A stretch of DNA of 52,012 nt from Actinomycetota bacterium (GCA_003598015.1 QZKE01000095.1:1-52012); one strand, 5' to 3'. Counted from the first letter of the stretch, positions 17,267 through 25,247 are shown. The notes: a model not told the origin generated them from the sequence alone. Numbers and translations: made by a program.

Positions 17267-17679
17267 GGGTCTTCTTCGATACTAACGTCCTCGTCTCCGC
17301 GTTCATCGCCCACGGCACATCGAGCGAGGTGTTCGAGCATTGTCTATCGTCCTGCCAGGTCTATACCTCTCCATTAATAATGGACGAGTTAAAGGACGTG
17401 CTCACATCCAAATTCCGTCTATCAGTCTCCAGGATAACGGAAATATCCGAGTTCCTGACGAATAACTTGGAGCTTGTCGAAGCCGGCAGGTTGGAAGAGA
17501 AGGTCTGCAGGGACCCTGATGATGACTTCGTGCTTGCGGGAGCCCTTGCGGCCAGCACCGACTGCCTGATAACCGGCGATGAAGACCTCCTTATTCTTAA
17601 GGAATACAAGGATATCCGCATCATTAGACCGAGTGATTTCTGGCGCTTCGAAAAGGCCTTCAGCTCTGCCCATGAATAG
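17263..17679 (+). CDS. PIN-domain toxin (putative ribonuclease)
   Basis: A 138-residue PIN protein starting at a TTG that overlaps the antitoxin stop (TTGA). Acidic residues expected for the Mg-dependent nuclease site are present: Asp7 in FFDTNVLVSAF, Glu in MDELKDVL, Asp in CRDPDDDFVLAGAL and Asp in TGDEDLL. It belongs to the PilT/COG1569-like group of PIN toxins that cleave RNA. Paired with the upstream ribbon-helix-helix antitoxin it may stabilise the island. It looks intact. Confidence 0.85.
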   Translation: MRVFFDTNVLVSAFIAHGTSSEVFEHCLSSCQVYTSPLIMDELKDVLTSKFRLSVSRITEISEFLTNNLELVEAGRLEEKVCRDPDDDFVLAGALAASTDCLITGDEDLLILKEYKDIRIIRPSDFWRFEKAFSSAHE

Positions 17680-17717
17680 GGGCTAAGGTCGTTTCTGGGT
17701 TTCCTCAAGAAACAAGG

Positions 17718-17779
17718 TGGCGGAGGGGTCGGGATTCGACCCCGGGGGGGGGTGCCACCCAACGGTTTTCAAGACCGTT
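17718..17779 (-). pseudogene. Truncated tRNA-Ser(UGA), 3' part only
   Basis: On the minus strand the sequence folds as the 3' part of a class II tRNA-Ser: anticodon stem-loop with loop CTTGAAA (anticodon TGA), a G/C-rich variable arm, a T arm with GGTCG-AATCCCG-type sequence, a 3' acceptor strand CCCCTCC, discriminator G and CCA. Nothing resembling a D arm or 5' acceptor strand follows past 17780. The break at the anticodon stem matches tRNA-targeted integration, so this is likely an att remnant of a second element. It will not be functional. Confidence 0.75.
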
Positions 17780-17790
17780 GCTGTGGTCAT

Positions 17791-17814
17791 CACTGTGCCT
17801 GAGATTGTGCCTGA
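17791..17814 (+). repeat. 24-bp near-copy of sequence beside tRNA-Leu
   Basis: These 24 bp match 13099-13122 at 20 of 24 positions in the same orientation. Both copies lie just outside a tRNA 3' sequence, so they may be recombinase arm sites or other att-flanking sequence. Confidence 0.35.
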
Positions 17815-18094
17815 CAGGATGCTACGTCACGCAACTCAGCGCAAATCACTGCAACTCGGCTAGTAAAACCCCGGGCCAGGAATCTGCGCCTTGACCTGGG
17901 ATTATGCTGAATTCTGACATCCGGACATAGGTACCCCGATCCACAAATACGATCACATTCGAACACCGCTGCATCCCCGCCCGCTGTGTTCCGCTCCCTG
18001 CGGCGTACTCGCGGAGTACGCCTCGGTCGCGCACCTTGCGGGCGCGGCGCCGCAGCGCTCTCGGTGCAGACTGTATTTATGGACCGGAGTACAA

Positions 18095-18170
18095 AAAATC
18101 CCTCGGGTTATCCCGTGCGGGTTCGACTCCCGCCCCGGGCACCACTATGTTTACCAGCGGTTTTATCCTG
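18095..18170 (+). repeat. attR-like copy of the tRNA-Leu 3' half
   Basis: The right direct repeat. It carries the tRNA-Leu sequence from the anticodon loop to CCA and 26 bp beyond. The 5' half of the tRNA is missing, so no tRNA is made here. Confidence 0.75.
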
Positions 18171-18297
18171 TAATGGATGGGGGGGAGACCGACCACGGAA
18201 TCGCTACCGTGGCTGGGCTTGTAGCAAGAGGTGGCTTAAGACTCTCCATGCGGCCGCTGAGCTCTCAAGCGACACGCATCACAATCGACATCAACCG

Positions 18298-19839
18298 TTA
18301 TTCTTCTGAAAACTCCGGATTGAGCTCGGTATCCACGGCCCAGTCCTTGCCCCATAGTTGCGGCCACTTGAAGGGGCGGTAGGTTATGAGCTTGGGCCGG
18401 CCGCCCTTCCAGAGGTCGTAACGCGGATTCGAGTACTTCTCGAAGAAACTCACGACCTTCTTGTCCAGTTCGGCTGCGATCTTCTTGTAACCGGGCTTGC
18501 CATACACGTTCTCGTACATATCGGGGTCGTTGACCAGGTCGTAGAGTTCGTTCTCGGCCTCCATCGCCTCCAGGCGCTTCCAGTAGGAGTACTGCGGGGT
18601 ACGGATCCCCCGCGTCTCCTCGTGTTCGAAATATACCTCCTGCTCCCAGCCGGCCAGCGGCTCTCCCCGCAGCAGCGGAGCGAAGCTGCGGCCCGGGGAG
18701 TCGGCTATCTCCACGTCTCCGAAACCCAGGTAGTCGAGGATGGTGGGGAAGATGTCGACCTCGCTCACCATGAGGTCGGGCACGCGGTTGGCATCGATAG
18801 CGCCGGTATGGCGCATGATGAGGGGGATGTTGACGTTCTGGTCGTACATAACCTGGGGAAAGCCCAGCCCCGCCGTCCACCAGCCGTGTTGGCCGTAGGG
18901 CAGGCCGTGATCGGAGAGGTAGAGCACCAGGGTGTTCTCCTCCAGCTTGTTGCGCTCGAGGGCCTCCATGATGACTCCCACCCCGTGATCGACCATGGCG
19001 TTCTGCGCGGCTATATTGGCCCGGCTGCTGGGGTCGTTGTGCATCCTAACGTAGTCGAAGACCTCCGCGTTCAAAGCCTCGAGCATTCCCAGCGGATCCG
19101 CCGAGTCGAGCTCCGGGCTGGCGTTTGGGTCGTAAGGCTTGGTGATGAAAGCCAGCAGCTTCTCATGGATATGCTCCTGCAGAGGCTTGAAATCGAAATC
19201 CTCGTAATCCTTGTAGAATGGATTCTGGTGATCGGGCCCGAAGGCCGTGGGGGACATGGTATAAGGGCCGTTGAAGCCCACGTAGAGGAAGAAGGGCTTC
19301 TCGTCATCGTAGTCGTCGAGGTATTCTGACGCCTTCTCAGCCCAGAATTCCACCGCGTGGCGGTCCTTGACCTCGTATTCCTTCCCGTTGTCGAGGACGC
19401 GGGTGTTATAGAAATCGGTGGTGTGCCCCCTGGGGAAGGCCACCCAGTGTTCGAAACCCACTGCAGGCTTAGCGCACTGGCCCAGGTGCCACTTGCCCAC
19501 TAGGGCCGTGTTATAACCGCGGTTTCTGAGGGTCAGGGGGAGGGTGCGGAACTCCCGCACGGCCGTCCACTCCTCGGGGAGATAGGAGAGGTTGTCGTTG
19601 AAGGGCTCATGCACGCCGTGCTGGCTGGGCATCAGCCCCGTGAGTACCGAAGCCCTGGTGGGAGAACAGAGGCCGTTGGTGCAGTAGCCGTTGGAGAAGC
19701 GCATGCCCTGGCGGGCCAGCTTGTCCAGGTGCGGGGTGCGGTGCTCGGCGTTGCCGTAACACCCCAGGGTTCCGGCCCACTGGTTGTCGACGATGATGAT
19801 GAGTAAGTTGGGTTGCCTGTCCGGTGCCTTTTTTTCCAT
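18298..19839 (-). CDS. Sulfatase, Cys-type (arylsulfatase family)
   Basis: A 513-residue alkaline-phosphatase-superfamily sulfatase. The formylglycine signature is CSPTR at residues 58-62, with Cys58 the residue converted to formylglycine, followed by ASVLTGLMPSQHG. Metal-binding residues lie in LLIIIVDNQ (Asp18-Asn19) and LYLSDHGLPYGQHG. It hydrolyses a sulfate ester; the substrate cannot be read. No signal peptide is seen, which suggests a cytoplasmic enzyme. ATG at 19839 is chosen over the longer frame to 19926 because GAAGGAG lies 8 nt upstream. No maturase gene is in the window. It lies just outside the tRNA-Leu island, tail to its right end. Confidence 0.88.
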   Translation of the reverse strand: MEKKAPDRQPNLLIIIVDNQWAGTLGCYGNAEHRTPHLDKLARQGMRFSNGYCTNGLCSPTRASVLTGLMPSQHGVHEPFNDNLSYLPEEWTAVREFRTLPLTLRNRGYNTALVGKWHLGQCAKPAVGFEHWVAFPRGHTTDFYNTRVLDNGKEYEVKDRHAVEFWAEKASEYLDDYDDEKPFFLYVGFNGPYTMSPTAFGPDHQNPFYKDYEDFDFKPLQEHIHEKLLAFITKPYDPNASPELDSADPLGMLEALNAEVFDYVRMHNDPSSRANIAAQNAMVDHGVGVIMEALERNKLEENTLVLYLSDHGLPYGQHGWWTAGLGFPQVMYDQNVNIPLIMRHTGAIDANRVPDLMVSEVDIFPTILDYLGFGDVEIADSPGRSFAPLLRGEPLAGWEQEVYFEHEETRGIRTPQYSYWKRLEAMEAENELYDLVNDPDMYENVYGKPGYKKIAAELDKKVVSFFEKYSNPRYDLWKGGRPKLITYRPFKWPQLWGKDWAVDTELNPEFSEE

Positions 19840-20012
19840 GCGAGCGCTCCTTCTACCTTTGTTTCGTTGGTGGTCCAGGCTGACTGACACGTATGCCGAA
19901 CGCTTAAAGTCTAGCATCTCCACCATCTATGGGGAATGAAGCGATGCGCGTCTGGTGACAGGTGTCGGTGCAATTTCAAGATCCACAGGGGCCGACACGG
20001 GCCTTTAATACC

Positions 20013-20813
20013 TCACCCCTGGTCGGCCCTTGCCTTGGAGATGCGGGCGAAGATGAAGTCGAAGAGGTTGCCGGCAGACCTCTTCACCACGCCAAGGCGG
20101 ACCGGATAGTAGTAATCGGATTCGAACCAGCCGTTATCCGAGTAGTAGGTGTAATCCAGATAACTGTCATCGAGCGTAAGCCTGATGCTTTGCCGGGACA
20201 TCCTGAAGATCATGAGCTCAAACAGCGTGGGCACGTGGTCGCGCGAACCAATCAGTCGCGCGTGGAAACGCTTGCTCTGCCTGGCGAGAGTCTTGTCCCG
20301 CTTGCATTGTTCCTTCTCCGTCATGGGCTCGAAAGCAGTCGAGCAGCTGCCCTTCACTACGTCGAAACCGAGGCCTCTCCCCACGAAGCCGAGGTACTTC
20401 ACGATCTTCCGGCCTCCGTAAACACCCTGGACGACGATACTGGTGAAGGTCTTGCGGTGAAAGCGGGGACGGTGAAAAAGGAAGCCGAGCCGGTCGAGGA
20501 ACGTCTTCATAGTGCCGGAGACCTGGAAGGAGTAGTTCGGTGAGGCGAAGACCACGCCATCGGACGCCATGATCTTCTCCAAGAGCACGTCCCGGTCGTC
20601 CTTCAGGGGGCAGAACTCCTCGCCCTTCTCGAAGCACAGCTTGCACCCTCTGCACGTCTCGATGCGGTAGTCGCTCAAAGGGACGATCTCATACTCGACG
20701 CTGCCGCGTGCCTCCAGCCGCTCGAGGAACTCGCGCACGGCGCTGTAGGTGTGTTTCTTGCGTGCGGAACCGACGAAAGCAGTAACCCTCTTCCCCGCGG
20801 AATTTGCCGGCAA
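20013..20813 (-). CDS. Flavodoxin-fold NAD(P)H-dependent FMN reductase
   Basis: A 266-residue flavoprotein. The N-terminal flavodoxin-like domain has VGSARKKHTYSAVREFLERL as the phosphate-binding loop, then CRGCKLCFEKGEEFC, a Cys cluster typical of iron-sulfur-flavoprotein/NADPH-dependent FMN reductase relatives, and FASPNYSFQVSGTMKTFLDRL. The C-terminal 90 residues are aromatic- and Arg-rich and not recognised. It could reduce quinones, ferredoxin-linked acceptors or xenobiotics. The start appears to be TTG at 20813 with AAGGAGG upstream. Confidence 0.8.
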   Translation of the reverse strand: MPANSAGKRVTAFVGSARKKHTYSAVREFLERLEARGSVEYEIVPLSDYRIETCRGCKLCFEKGEEFCPLKDDRDVLLEKIMASDGVVFASPNYSFQVSGTMKTFLDRLGFLFHRPRFHRKTFTSIVVQGVYGGRKIVKYLGFVGRGLGFDVVKGSCSTAFEPMTEKEQCKRDKTLARQSKRFHARLIGSRDHVPTLFELMIFRMSRQSIRLTLDDSYLDYTYYSDNGWFESDYYYPVRLGVVKRSAGNLFDFIFARISKARADQG

Positions 20814-20889
20814 GACAAGTCCTCCTTAGATAGACATTCCCTGGGCAATATACCGTTGCTCACGTTCAGCGGACAGGTCTGCAAATGAG

Positions 20890-20895
20890 ATTATA
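20890..20895 (-). promoter_or_regulatory. -10 element of the FMN reductase gene
   Basis: TATAAT on the minus strand about 77 nt upstream of the TTG start. No good -35 is seen. Confidence 0.35.
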
Positions 20896-21004
20896 ACATC
20901 CTGGAGGAAAGCTCCGGCCGCCGTGCATGCCAGCGATCAGGCTTCTTTGCTGGCGCATGAGCCGATAGCCTGAGCCTATGGAGAGAAGCATTATGTCACC
21001 ATGG

Positions 21005-21034
21005 TTGAGCTGCTTTCCTCGGCTGGTTTAGAAT
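21005..21034 (+). promoter_or_regulatory. Sigma-70-type promoter for the duplicated CxxC protein
   Basis: TTGAGC (21005-21010), an 18-nt spacer and TAGAAT (21029-21034) lie 36 nt before the ATG at 21070. Confidence 0.5.
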
Positions 21035-21069
21035 AAGAGCGGCTTAAGTGTTCGTCTCGGGGGTGATAT

Positions 21070-22149
21070 ATGCATTACAGCCGGTGCAGGGTATGCGGTG
21101 TCCCGAAGATCGTCAGCCGCCTCAACCGCTGGATGCCTAACGGCACCATAGTAAGCAGGGGAGACTCGCGCATCCGCCAGGCCTTTTTCGAGGCCGACCT
21201 GCTCCCCGAAATAAGGCGCCGCATATCCGAGGGTCTGGGCTTTCCCGTAAACCGTATTTTCTATGAAGCGGAGCGCAATACGGCGCGCATTGTCATCGCA
21301 GCTCTCCTCAAGTCACAGGCCATTAGGGCGACCCTGCACATCCCACCCCTCAAGCAAGGGGCGGTGCGTTTCTTCAACAACATGGCGTGGATGACGGGCA
21401 CGGCCAGCTCGCGCACCGTCGAATACCGTGCCGGAAAATACGGGGTGGCGCGCATACGCAATCCCTGGGACCTGGACCTCATGGCCGCAGTAGTGGTGGG
21501 CACCTTCGAAGCCCTGGAGGGCAAGCCCCTGCGCTCGTTCTGGAAGAAGGAGGATGGGGAATACCTGCTGAGGGTGGAGGTAACCGAATCGAAGCCCGAG
21601 CTGTCCGCACGCCTGGAGGTGGAATACCCACCCGTAAAGGACGGGGACTACCGCCATCACCGCTGCCCTCGCTGCGGAATTCCGCTGGACATCAGGCACC
21701 TGGAGTGGAAAGAGGAGGAGGGCATTATCGTCGACCGGCGCCGGGGGATACGCATGATCAATTTCGAGGGATTGACCCTCCACCGCGTAGCCCGGGAACT
21801 GGTACGGGAGTTGGGCGATGTGGTAGTCCCCATAATCGTGGACGCGGAGAGGGAATATACGAAGAAGATGCTGGATGATCTGGGGATTACCGGATCATCC
21901 GACGAGACCAGGGGAGACCTGCTGCAGGAAATGCTCTCCATGCTCCCCCTTTACGGCCAGGGTCTGGCGACCGATTTCGAGTTCACCAGCGGCGGAGTAC
22001 TGCGGGTATGGGTGGACAATCCATACAGCGACCTGTTCATGGCCGGCAGGCTGGCTGCTTTTTACGAGGCCATGGAGGGGAAAAGAGCCAGGGTCGACTG
22101 GTCGGAGGCCGGGCCTTCCTCGGTCTCCTACCTGCTGGCCGCCGAGTAG
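21070..22149 (+). CDS. Internally duplicated CxxC protein of unknown function
   Basis: Not recognised as a named family. The 359 residues divide into two homologous halves. Each begins with a CxxCG knuckle (Cys6/Cys9 and Cys199/Cys202), then a strand-turn segment ending GTIVSRG or GIIVDRR, a helical stretch (LLPEIRRRI / VARELVREL) and an acidic-aromatic segment (FYEAERNTARIV / IVDAEREYTKKM). Each ends with NPWDLDLMAAVVVGTFEALEG or NPYSDLFMAGRLAAFYEAMEG. The four cysteines could form one metal site across the halves or two incomplete ones. The repeated helical units faintly resemble V4R-type small-molecule-binding domains; this is a guess. GGGGGTG precedes the start. Two acyl-CoA dehydrogenase genes follow on the same strand, suggesting a lipid-linked role. 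Confidence 0.7.
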   Translation: MHYSRCRVCGVPKIVSRLNRWMPNGTIVSRGDSRIRQAFFEADLLPEIRRRISEGLGFPVNRIFYEAERNTARIVIAALLKSQAIRATLHIPPLKQGAVRFFNNMAWMTGTASSRTVEYRAGKYGVARIRNPWDLDLMAAVVVGTFEALEGKPLRSFWKKEDGEYLLRVEVTESKPELSARLEVEYPPVKDGDYRHHRCPRCGIPLDIRHLEWKEEEGIIVDRRRGIRMINFEGLTLHRVARELVRELGDVVVPIIVDAEREYTKKMLDDLGITGSSDETRGDLLQEMLSMLPLYGQGLATDFEFTSGGVLRVWVDNPYSDLFMAGRLAAFYEAMEGKRARVDWSEAGPSSVSYLLAAE

Positions 22150-22240
22150 ACGCCGAGGCATCCACGCAAGGGCAGTCAAAAACAGGGGCAATGCATACCG
22201 GGGCGTGCGATCGCGTTAACACCTGGGGGAGGGAACGGCT

Positions 22241-22390
22241 CTGCGGGATAGAAAAAAAGGGGATTCCTGGCTGGAGGCATTCAGGCGGGTGCGTAAGGGG
22301 ATGCCACCTCCCAGCAAGGTCAAGCCGGGAAAAAAGGGCAAGGGGGTGCCCTACAGACGGGAGCGGGAAAAGCGGGAGGCGCCCGAGTAA
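22241..22390 (+). CDS. Short basic ORF with possible CTG start
   Basis: A 49-codon frame with strongly biased content: KKGDSWLEAFRRVRKGMPPPSK followed by Lys/Arg-rich residues. A similar WxEAxRxVRKxMPPP pattern is familiar from short conserved bacterial proteins of unknown role. No ATG, GTG or TTG lies at the right place for the full frame. The only codon with a well-spaced ribosome site (GGGGGAGGGA) is CTG at 22241. Otherwise translation would begin at GTG 22289 or ATG 22301, giving a very short peptide. It sits between the duplicated CxxC gene and the acyl-CoA dehydrogenases. Confidence 0.5.
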   Translation: MRDRKKGDSWLEAFRRVRKGMPPPSKVKPGKKGKGVPYRREREKREAPE

Positions 22391-22501
22391 CGGCGGATGA
22401 TGGCCACCGCGAATCAGTGAACATCAAACCGTACAGGGATGATTTCGCATTAAGCAGGAGGGGTTCGTACAAGCGCGCGAGCGCGGAAGGGGGAAGGGAG
22501 T

Positions 22502-23797
22502 ATGGAAGAGGTCTCCATCGAGATCGTGGAAAACCGGTTCATGCACGAGCTTGTGAGCCCGGGGGACAGGTTTCTCGGCGACATAGTGCGGAATTTCGTA
22601 GACCGGGAGATAATGCCCATCCGGCGCGAGATGGAAGCCAGCACCCGCGGCGATTTCGAGCTGGTGCGGGAGGTGCAGAGGAGGCTGGTCGGGTTGGGCT
22701 TCCAGGGCGCCTTCCTCCCCCCGGAGTACGGGGGGTGGAACCTGACCTCGGCACTCAGCTACTGCATCGTACTGGACGAGTTCTCGCGGGGGGAGCCGTC
22801 ATGCATAGCCACCCTGGGGGGTGGGGCCTGGGCTTTCCGGCCGGCGTGCATCGCGGGCAACCCGACCCTGCTGGAGGATTTCTCCCCCCGCTTCCTGGGG
22901 TCGGACCCCTACGTCGCCTGCTTTGCCATGACCGAGCCCTCTGGCGGATGCAACATAGAGAACCTGGACATGAAGGGTAAGGGGATCCACACCCGGGCCG
23001 AGCTGGACGGGGACGAGTGGGTGATAAACGGCGCCAAGGTATGGCCGACCAACTCCGGGGTCTCCGATGTCTACTGCGTGGTCTGCAACACCGACCCCTC
23101 CCTGGGAGACGAGGGTATCGCCCTCATCTACGTGCCGGTACCCATCCCCGGTTACAGCTTCGGCAGGTTCGAGGACAAGGCGGGCTTCCGCTCCAGCCGC
23201 GAGGGGGATTTCTACTTCGACAACGTGAGGGTGCCCAAGGAATACCGTGCCGGCGGGCCAGGTCTGGACGCGGAGCTACTCCACGACAACCTGGTCTTCG
23301 CGCGCCTCTTCAGTGCCGCCTGGGCCGCGGGGATAGCCCAGGGGGCCTTCGACGAGGTCATGGCCTTCAGCGCGGAACGCAAGGTAGCCGGCAAACCCAT
23401 CCGTCAGCACACCCTGGCGGCCAACACCCTGGCGGATATCGCCATCGGCATCCAGGTGGGCAGGGACTCCTACGTCAACGCCGCCTACATGTTCGACCAC
23501 CCCGAGATCTACGGCAAGCGCACCTCCAAGCACATGATCTCCAGGTCAACGGTGGCCAAGGTCTTCTGCTGCGACATGGCGGTGAAGGCCACCAACCAGG
23601 CTATGGAGCTCATGGGCAACTACGGTTGCGCCACCGACTACCACGTGGAGAAGCTGTGGCGCGACAACAAGATCATCCAGCTCTGGGAGGGGGGAGCGCA
23701 ACTGGGAAGGATGGACGTGGCCAGGGGCTATTACGACTACGACCAGTTCTACGAGAACGATCTGTACGACCTGATGCAGGAGATGCGAAGAAAATGA
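22502..23797 (+). CDS. Acyl-CoA dehydrogenase family protein (tandem copy 1)
   Basis: A 431-residue acyl-CoA dehydrogenase relative. Visible features are a family-style N-terminal helix bundle, ACFAMTEPSGGCNIENLDM in place of the usual EPGAGSD flavin-contact loop, WVINGAKVWPTN, RKVAGKPIRQHTLAANTLADIAIGIQ and MELMGNYGCATDYHVEKLWRDNK. QLWEGGAQLGR keeps a Glu at the canonical catalytic-base position. The EPSGG variant and the longer than usual N-terminus set it apart from straight-chain enzymes. The next gene is a close paralogue, so the two arose by duplication and may form a heteromer. Confidence 0.85.
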   Translation: MEEVSIEIVENRFMHELVSPGDRFLGDIVRNFVDREIMPIRREMEASTRGDFELVREVQRRLVGLGFQGAFLPPEYGGWNLTSALSYCIVLDEFSRGEPSCIATLGGGAWAFRPACIAGNPTLLEDFSPRFLGSDPYVACFAMTEPSGGCNIENLDMKGKGIHTRAELDGDEWVINGAKVWPTNSGVSDVYCVVCNTDPSLGDEGIALIYVPVPIPGYSFGRFEDKAGFRSSREGDFYFDNVRVPKEYRAGGPGLDAELLHDNLVFARLFSAAWAAGIAQGAFDEVMAFSAERKVAGKPIRQHTLAANTLADIAIGIQVGRDSYVNAAYMFDHPEIYGKRTSKHMISRSTVAKVFCCDMAVKATNQAMELMGNYGCATDYHVEKLWRDNKIIQLWEGGAQLGRMDVARGYYDYDQFYENDLYDLMQEMRRK

Positions 23798-23861
23798 GAC
23801 AGCGAGATGGTGCGAGGATGGCGGTGGCAGGAATCGTACGGATCGAGGGAGGTCAGGGATA

Positions 23862-25160
23862 ATGGCACAGGTATCCATAGAACGCAAGGAGAACAGGTTC
23901 GTCCAGGACCTGCTGAGCCCGTCGGATAGACTGCTCTTGAGCTCCACGCGGGACTTCGTGGAGCAGCAGATCATGCCCGTGCGCAGGGAGCTGGAGGAGA
24001 GCACGTACTCCGACTACAAGCTGGTCGATGAGATGCAGGGAAAACTGCTGCCCCTGGGTCTGCAGGGCGGGTTCCTGCCGGAGGAATACGGGGGCATGGG
24101 CCTGACCTCCGCCCTGACCACCGCGCTGCTGGCGGAGGAGGTGGGGAGGGGAGACGCCTCCCAGTTCAACTCGCTGGCGGGCGGCCTGCTGGCCATGCGG
24201 CCGGCGATCGGCGCCGGCAACCGGGAGGTGCTGGAGCGTTTCGCGCCCCGCTTCACCCAGGAGGAAGAGATATACCTGGGCTGCTTCGCCGCGGGCGAGC
24301 CCGGAGGGGGGAGCGATATCGAGAACCCGGATCTCCGGGGCACGGGCATCAAGACCAGCGCCGGCCTCGCGGGCGGGTCCTGGGTGCTCAACGGCGCCAA
24401 GGCCTGGGCCGTCAACGCGGGCCTCGCCGGCGTGTACTGCGTGGTCTGCACCACGGATGCCTCCTTGGGAGACGAGGGCGTCGCCCTGGTATACATGGAG
24501 GCTCCCATGCAGGGATTCAGGTTCCTCGGACACGAGGATAAATCCGGCCTGCGGGGTAGCCGGCAGGGCGGCTGCGAGATGGCGGACGTGCGCGTGCCCG
24601 AGGCATGGCGGGCCGCGGGACCGGGCAGGGATGCACAGCTCTTCCGCGCAAACCAGGCCTTCGCGCGCATCATCGCTGCGGGGCTGGCAATCGGGATAGC
24701 CCAGGGGGCGCTTGACGAGGTCCTCGCCTTCACCACCGACAGGATGGCGGCCGGCAAACCCATCCGGCAGCATACCATCTGCGCCAGCATCCTGGCCGAT
24801 ATCGCCATCGGCATCCAGGTGGGCAGGGACGCCTACGTAAGTGCCGCCTACCAGTACGACCGCCCCGAGACCTACGGAGAGGGCCACTCCACGCCCATAC
24901 TCTCCCGGGCTTCGGCCGTCAAGGTATTCTGCTGCGACGCCGCCATAGGCGCCACCAACCGCGCCATGGAGCTCATGGGCTCCTACGGTTATGTCAGCGA
25001 TTATTACGTGGAGAAGTATTGGCGGGACGCCAAGGCCCTGCAGCTCCAGGAGGGGGGCGCGCATCTCGCCAGGCTCGACGCGGTGCGCGGCTGTTACGAC
25101 TTCGACCAGTTCCACCGCAACGAGCTGTACGAGCATATAAGGGGGGGAGGTAGCACGTAG
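23862..25160 (+). CDS. Acyl-CoA dehydrogenase family protein (tandem copy 2)
   Basis: A 432-residue paralogue of the preceding gene, alike over the whole length, including the N-terminus (VSIERKENRFVQDLLSPSDR) and IRQHTICASILADIAIGIQVGRD. It has CFAAGEPGGGSDIENPDL at the flavin loop and LQEGGAHLARLD with a Glu at the base position. Start ATG at 23862 follows GAGGGAGG. The pair ends at the terminator at 25219. Chain length and substrate cannot be read. Confidence 0.85.
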   Translation: MAQVSIERKENRFVQDLLSPSDRLLLSSTRDFVEQQIMPVRRELEESTYSDYKLVDEMQGKLLPLGLQGGFLPEEYGGMGLTSALTTALLAEEVGRGDASQFNSLAGGLLAMRPAIGAGNREVLERFAPRFTQEEEIYLGCFAAGEPGGGSDIENPDLRGTGIKTSAGLAGGSWVLNGAKAWAVNAGLAGVYCVVCTTDASLGDEGVALVYMEAPMQGFRFLGHEDKSGLRGSRQGGCEMADVRVPEAWRAAGPGRDAQLFRANQAFARIIAAGLAIGIAQGALDEVLAFTTDRMAAGKPIRQHTICASILADIAIGIQVGRDAYVSAAYQYDRPETYGEGHSTPILSRASAVKVFCCDAAIGATNRAMELMGSYGYVSDYYVEKYWRDAKALQLQEGGAHLARLDAVRGCYDFDQFHRNELYEHIRGGGST

Positions 25161-25218
25161 CCCGCATATCCGCCGAAGCCTTGGCGGAGGTGGGCGGCTC
25201 GGAAAGATCGCAAAGAAG

Positions 25219-25247
25219 AAGGGGCCCCGCACGGGGCCCCTTGTTTC
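25219..25247. terminator. Bidirectional intrinsic terminator
   Basis: AAGGGGCCCC pairs with GGGGCCCCTT around GCAC and is followed by TGTTT. It lies between the convergent acyl-CoA dehydrogenase and surface-protein genes. Confidence 0.85.

Larger units (their letters stand above)
17680..18094. other. Gene-free right end of the island
   Basis: Apart from the tRNA-Ser fragment and the short repeat, this stretch has no credible gene. It includes a perfect 9-bp hairpin at 18002-18022 (GGCGTACTC/GAGTACGCC, loop GCG) in a very GC-rich block, which resembles dispersed palindromic intergenic repeats. Confidence 0.5.
12991..18170. mobile_element. Decayed integrative island between tRNA-Leu repeats
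   Basis: The 54 bp at 12991-13044 (anticodon loop to just past CCA of tRNA-Leu) recur exactly at 18095-18148, and the match continues to 13066/18170 with only two mismatches. An intact tRNA on one side and its 3' half on the other is the usual mark of a tyrosine-recombinase integration. The 5-kb interior holds a TIR-cyclase-ATPase-TPR gene, a toxin-antitoxin pair and a tRNA-Ser fragment. The 13.2-14.4 kb interior is visibly AT-richer than its surroundings. No integrase, excisionase or replication gene remains, so the element is probably immobile by itself. Confidence 0.75.

Noticed and set aside
17846-18034. Integrase remnant in the right end of the island
   Set aside because: Frames in 17680-18094 were read on both strands, and no recombinase motifs were found.
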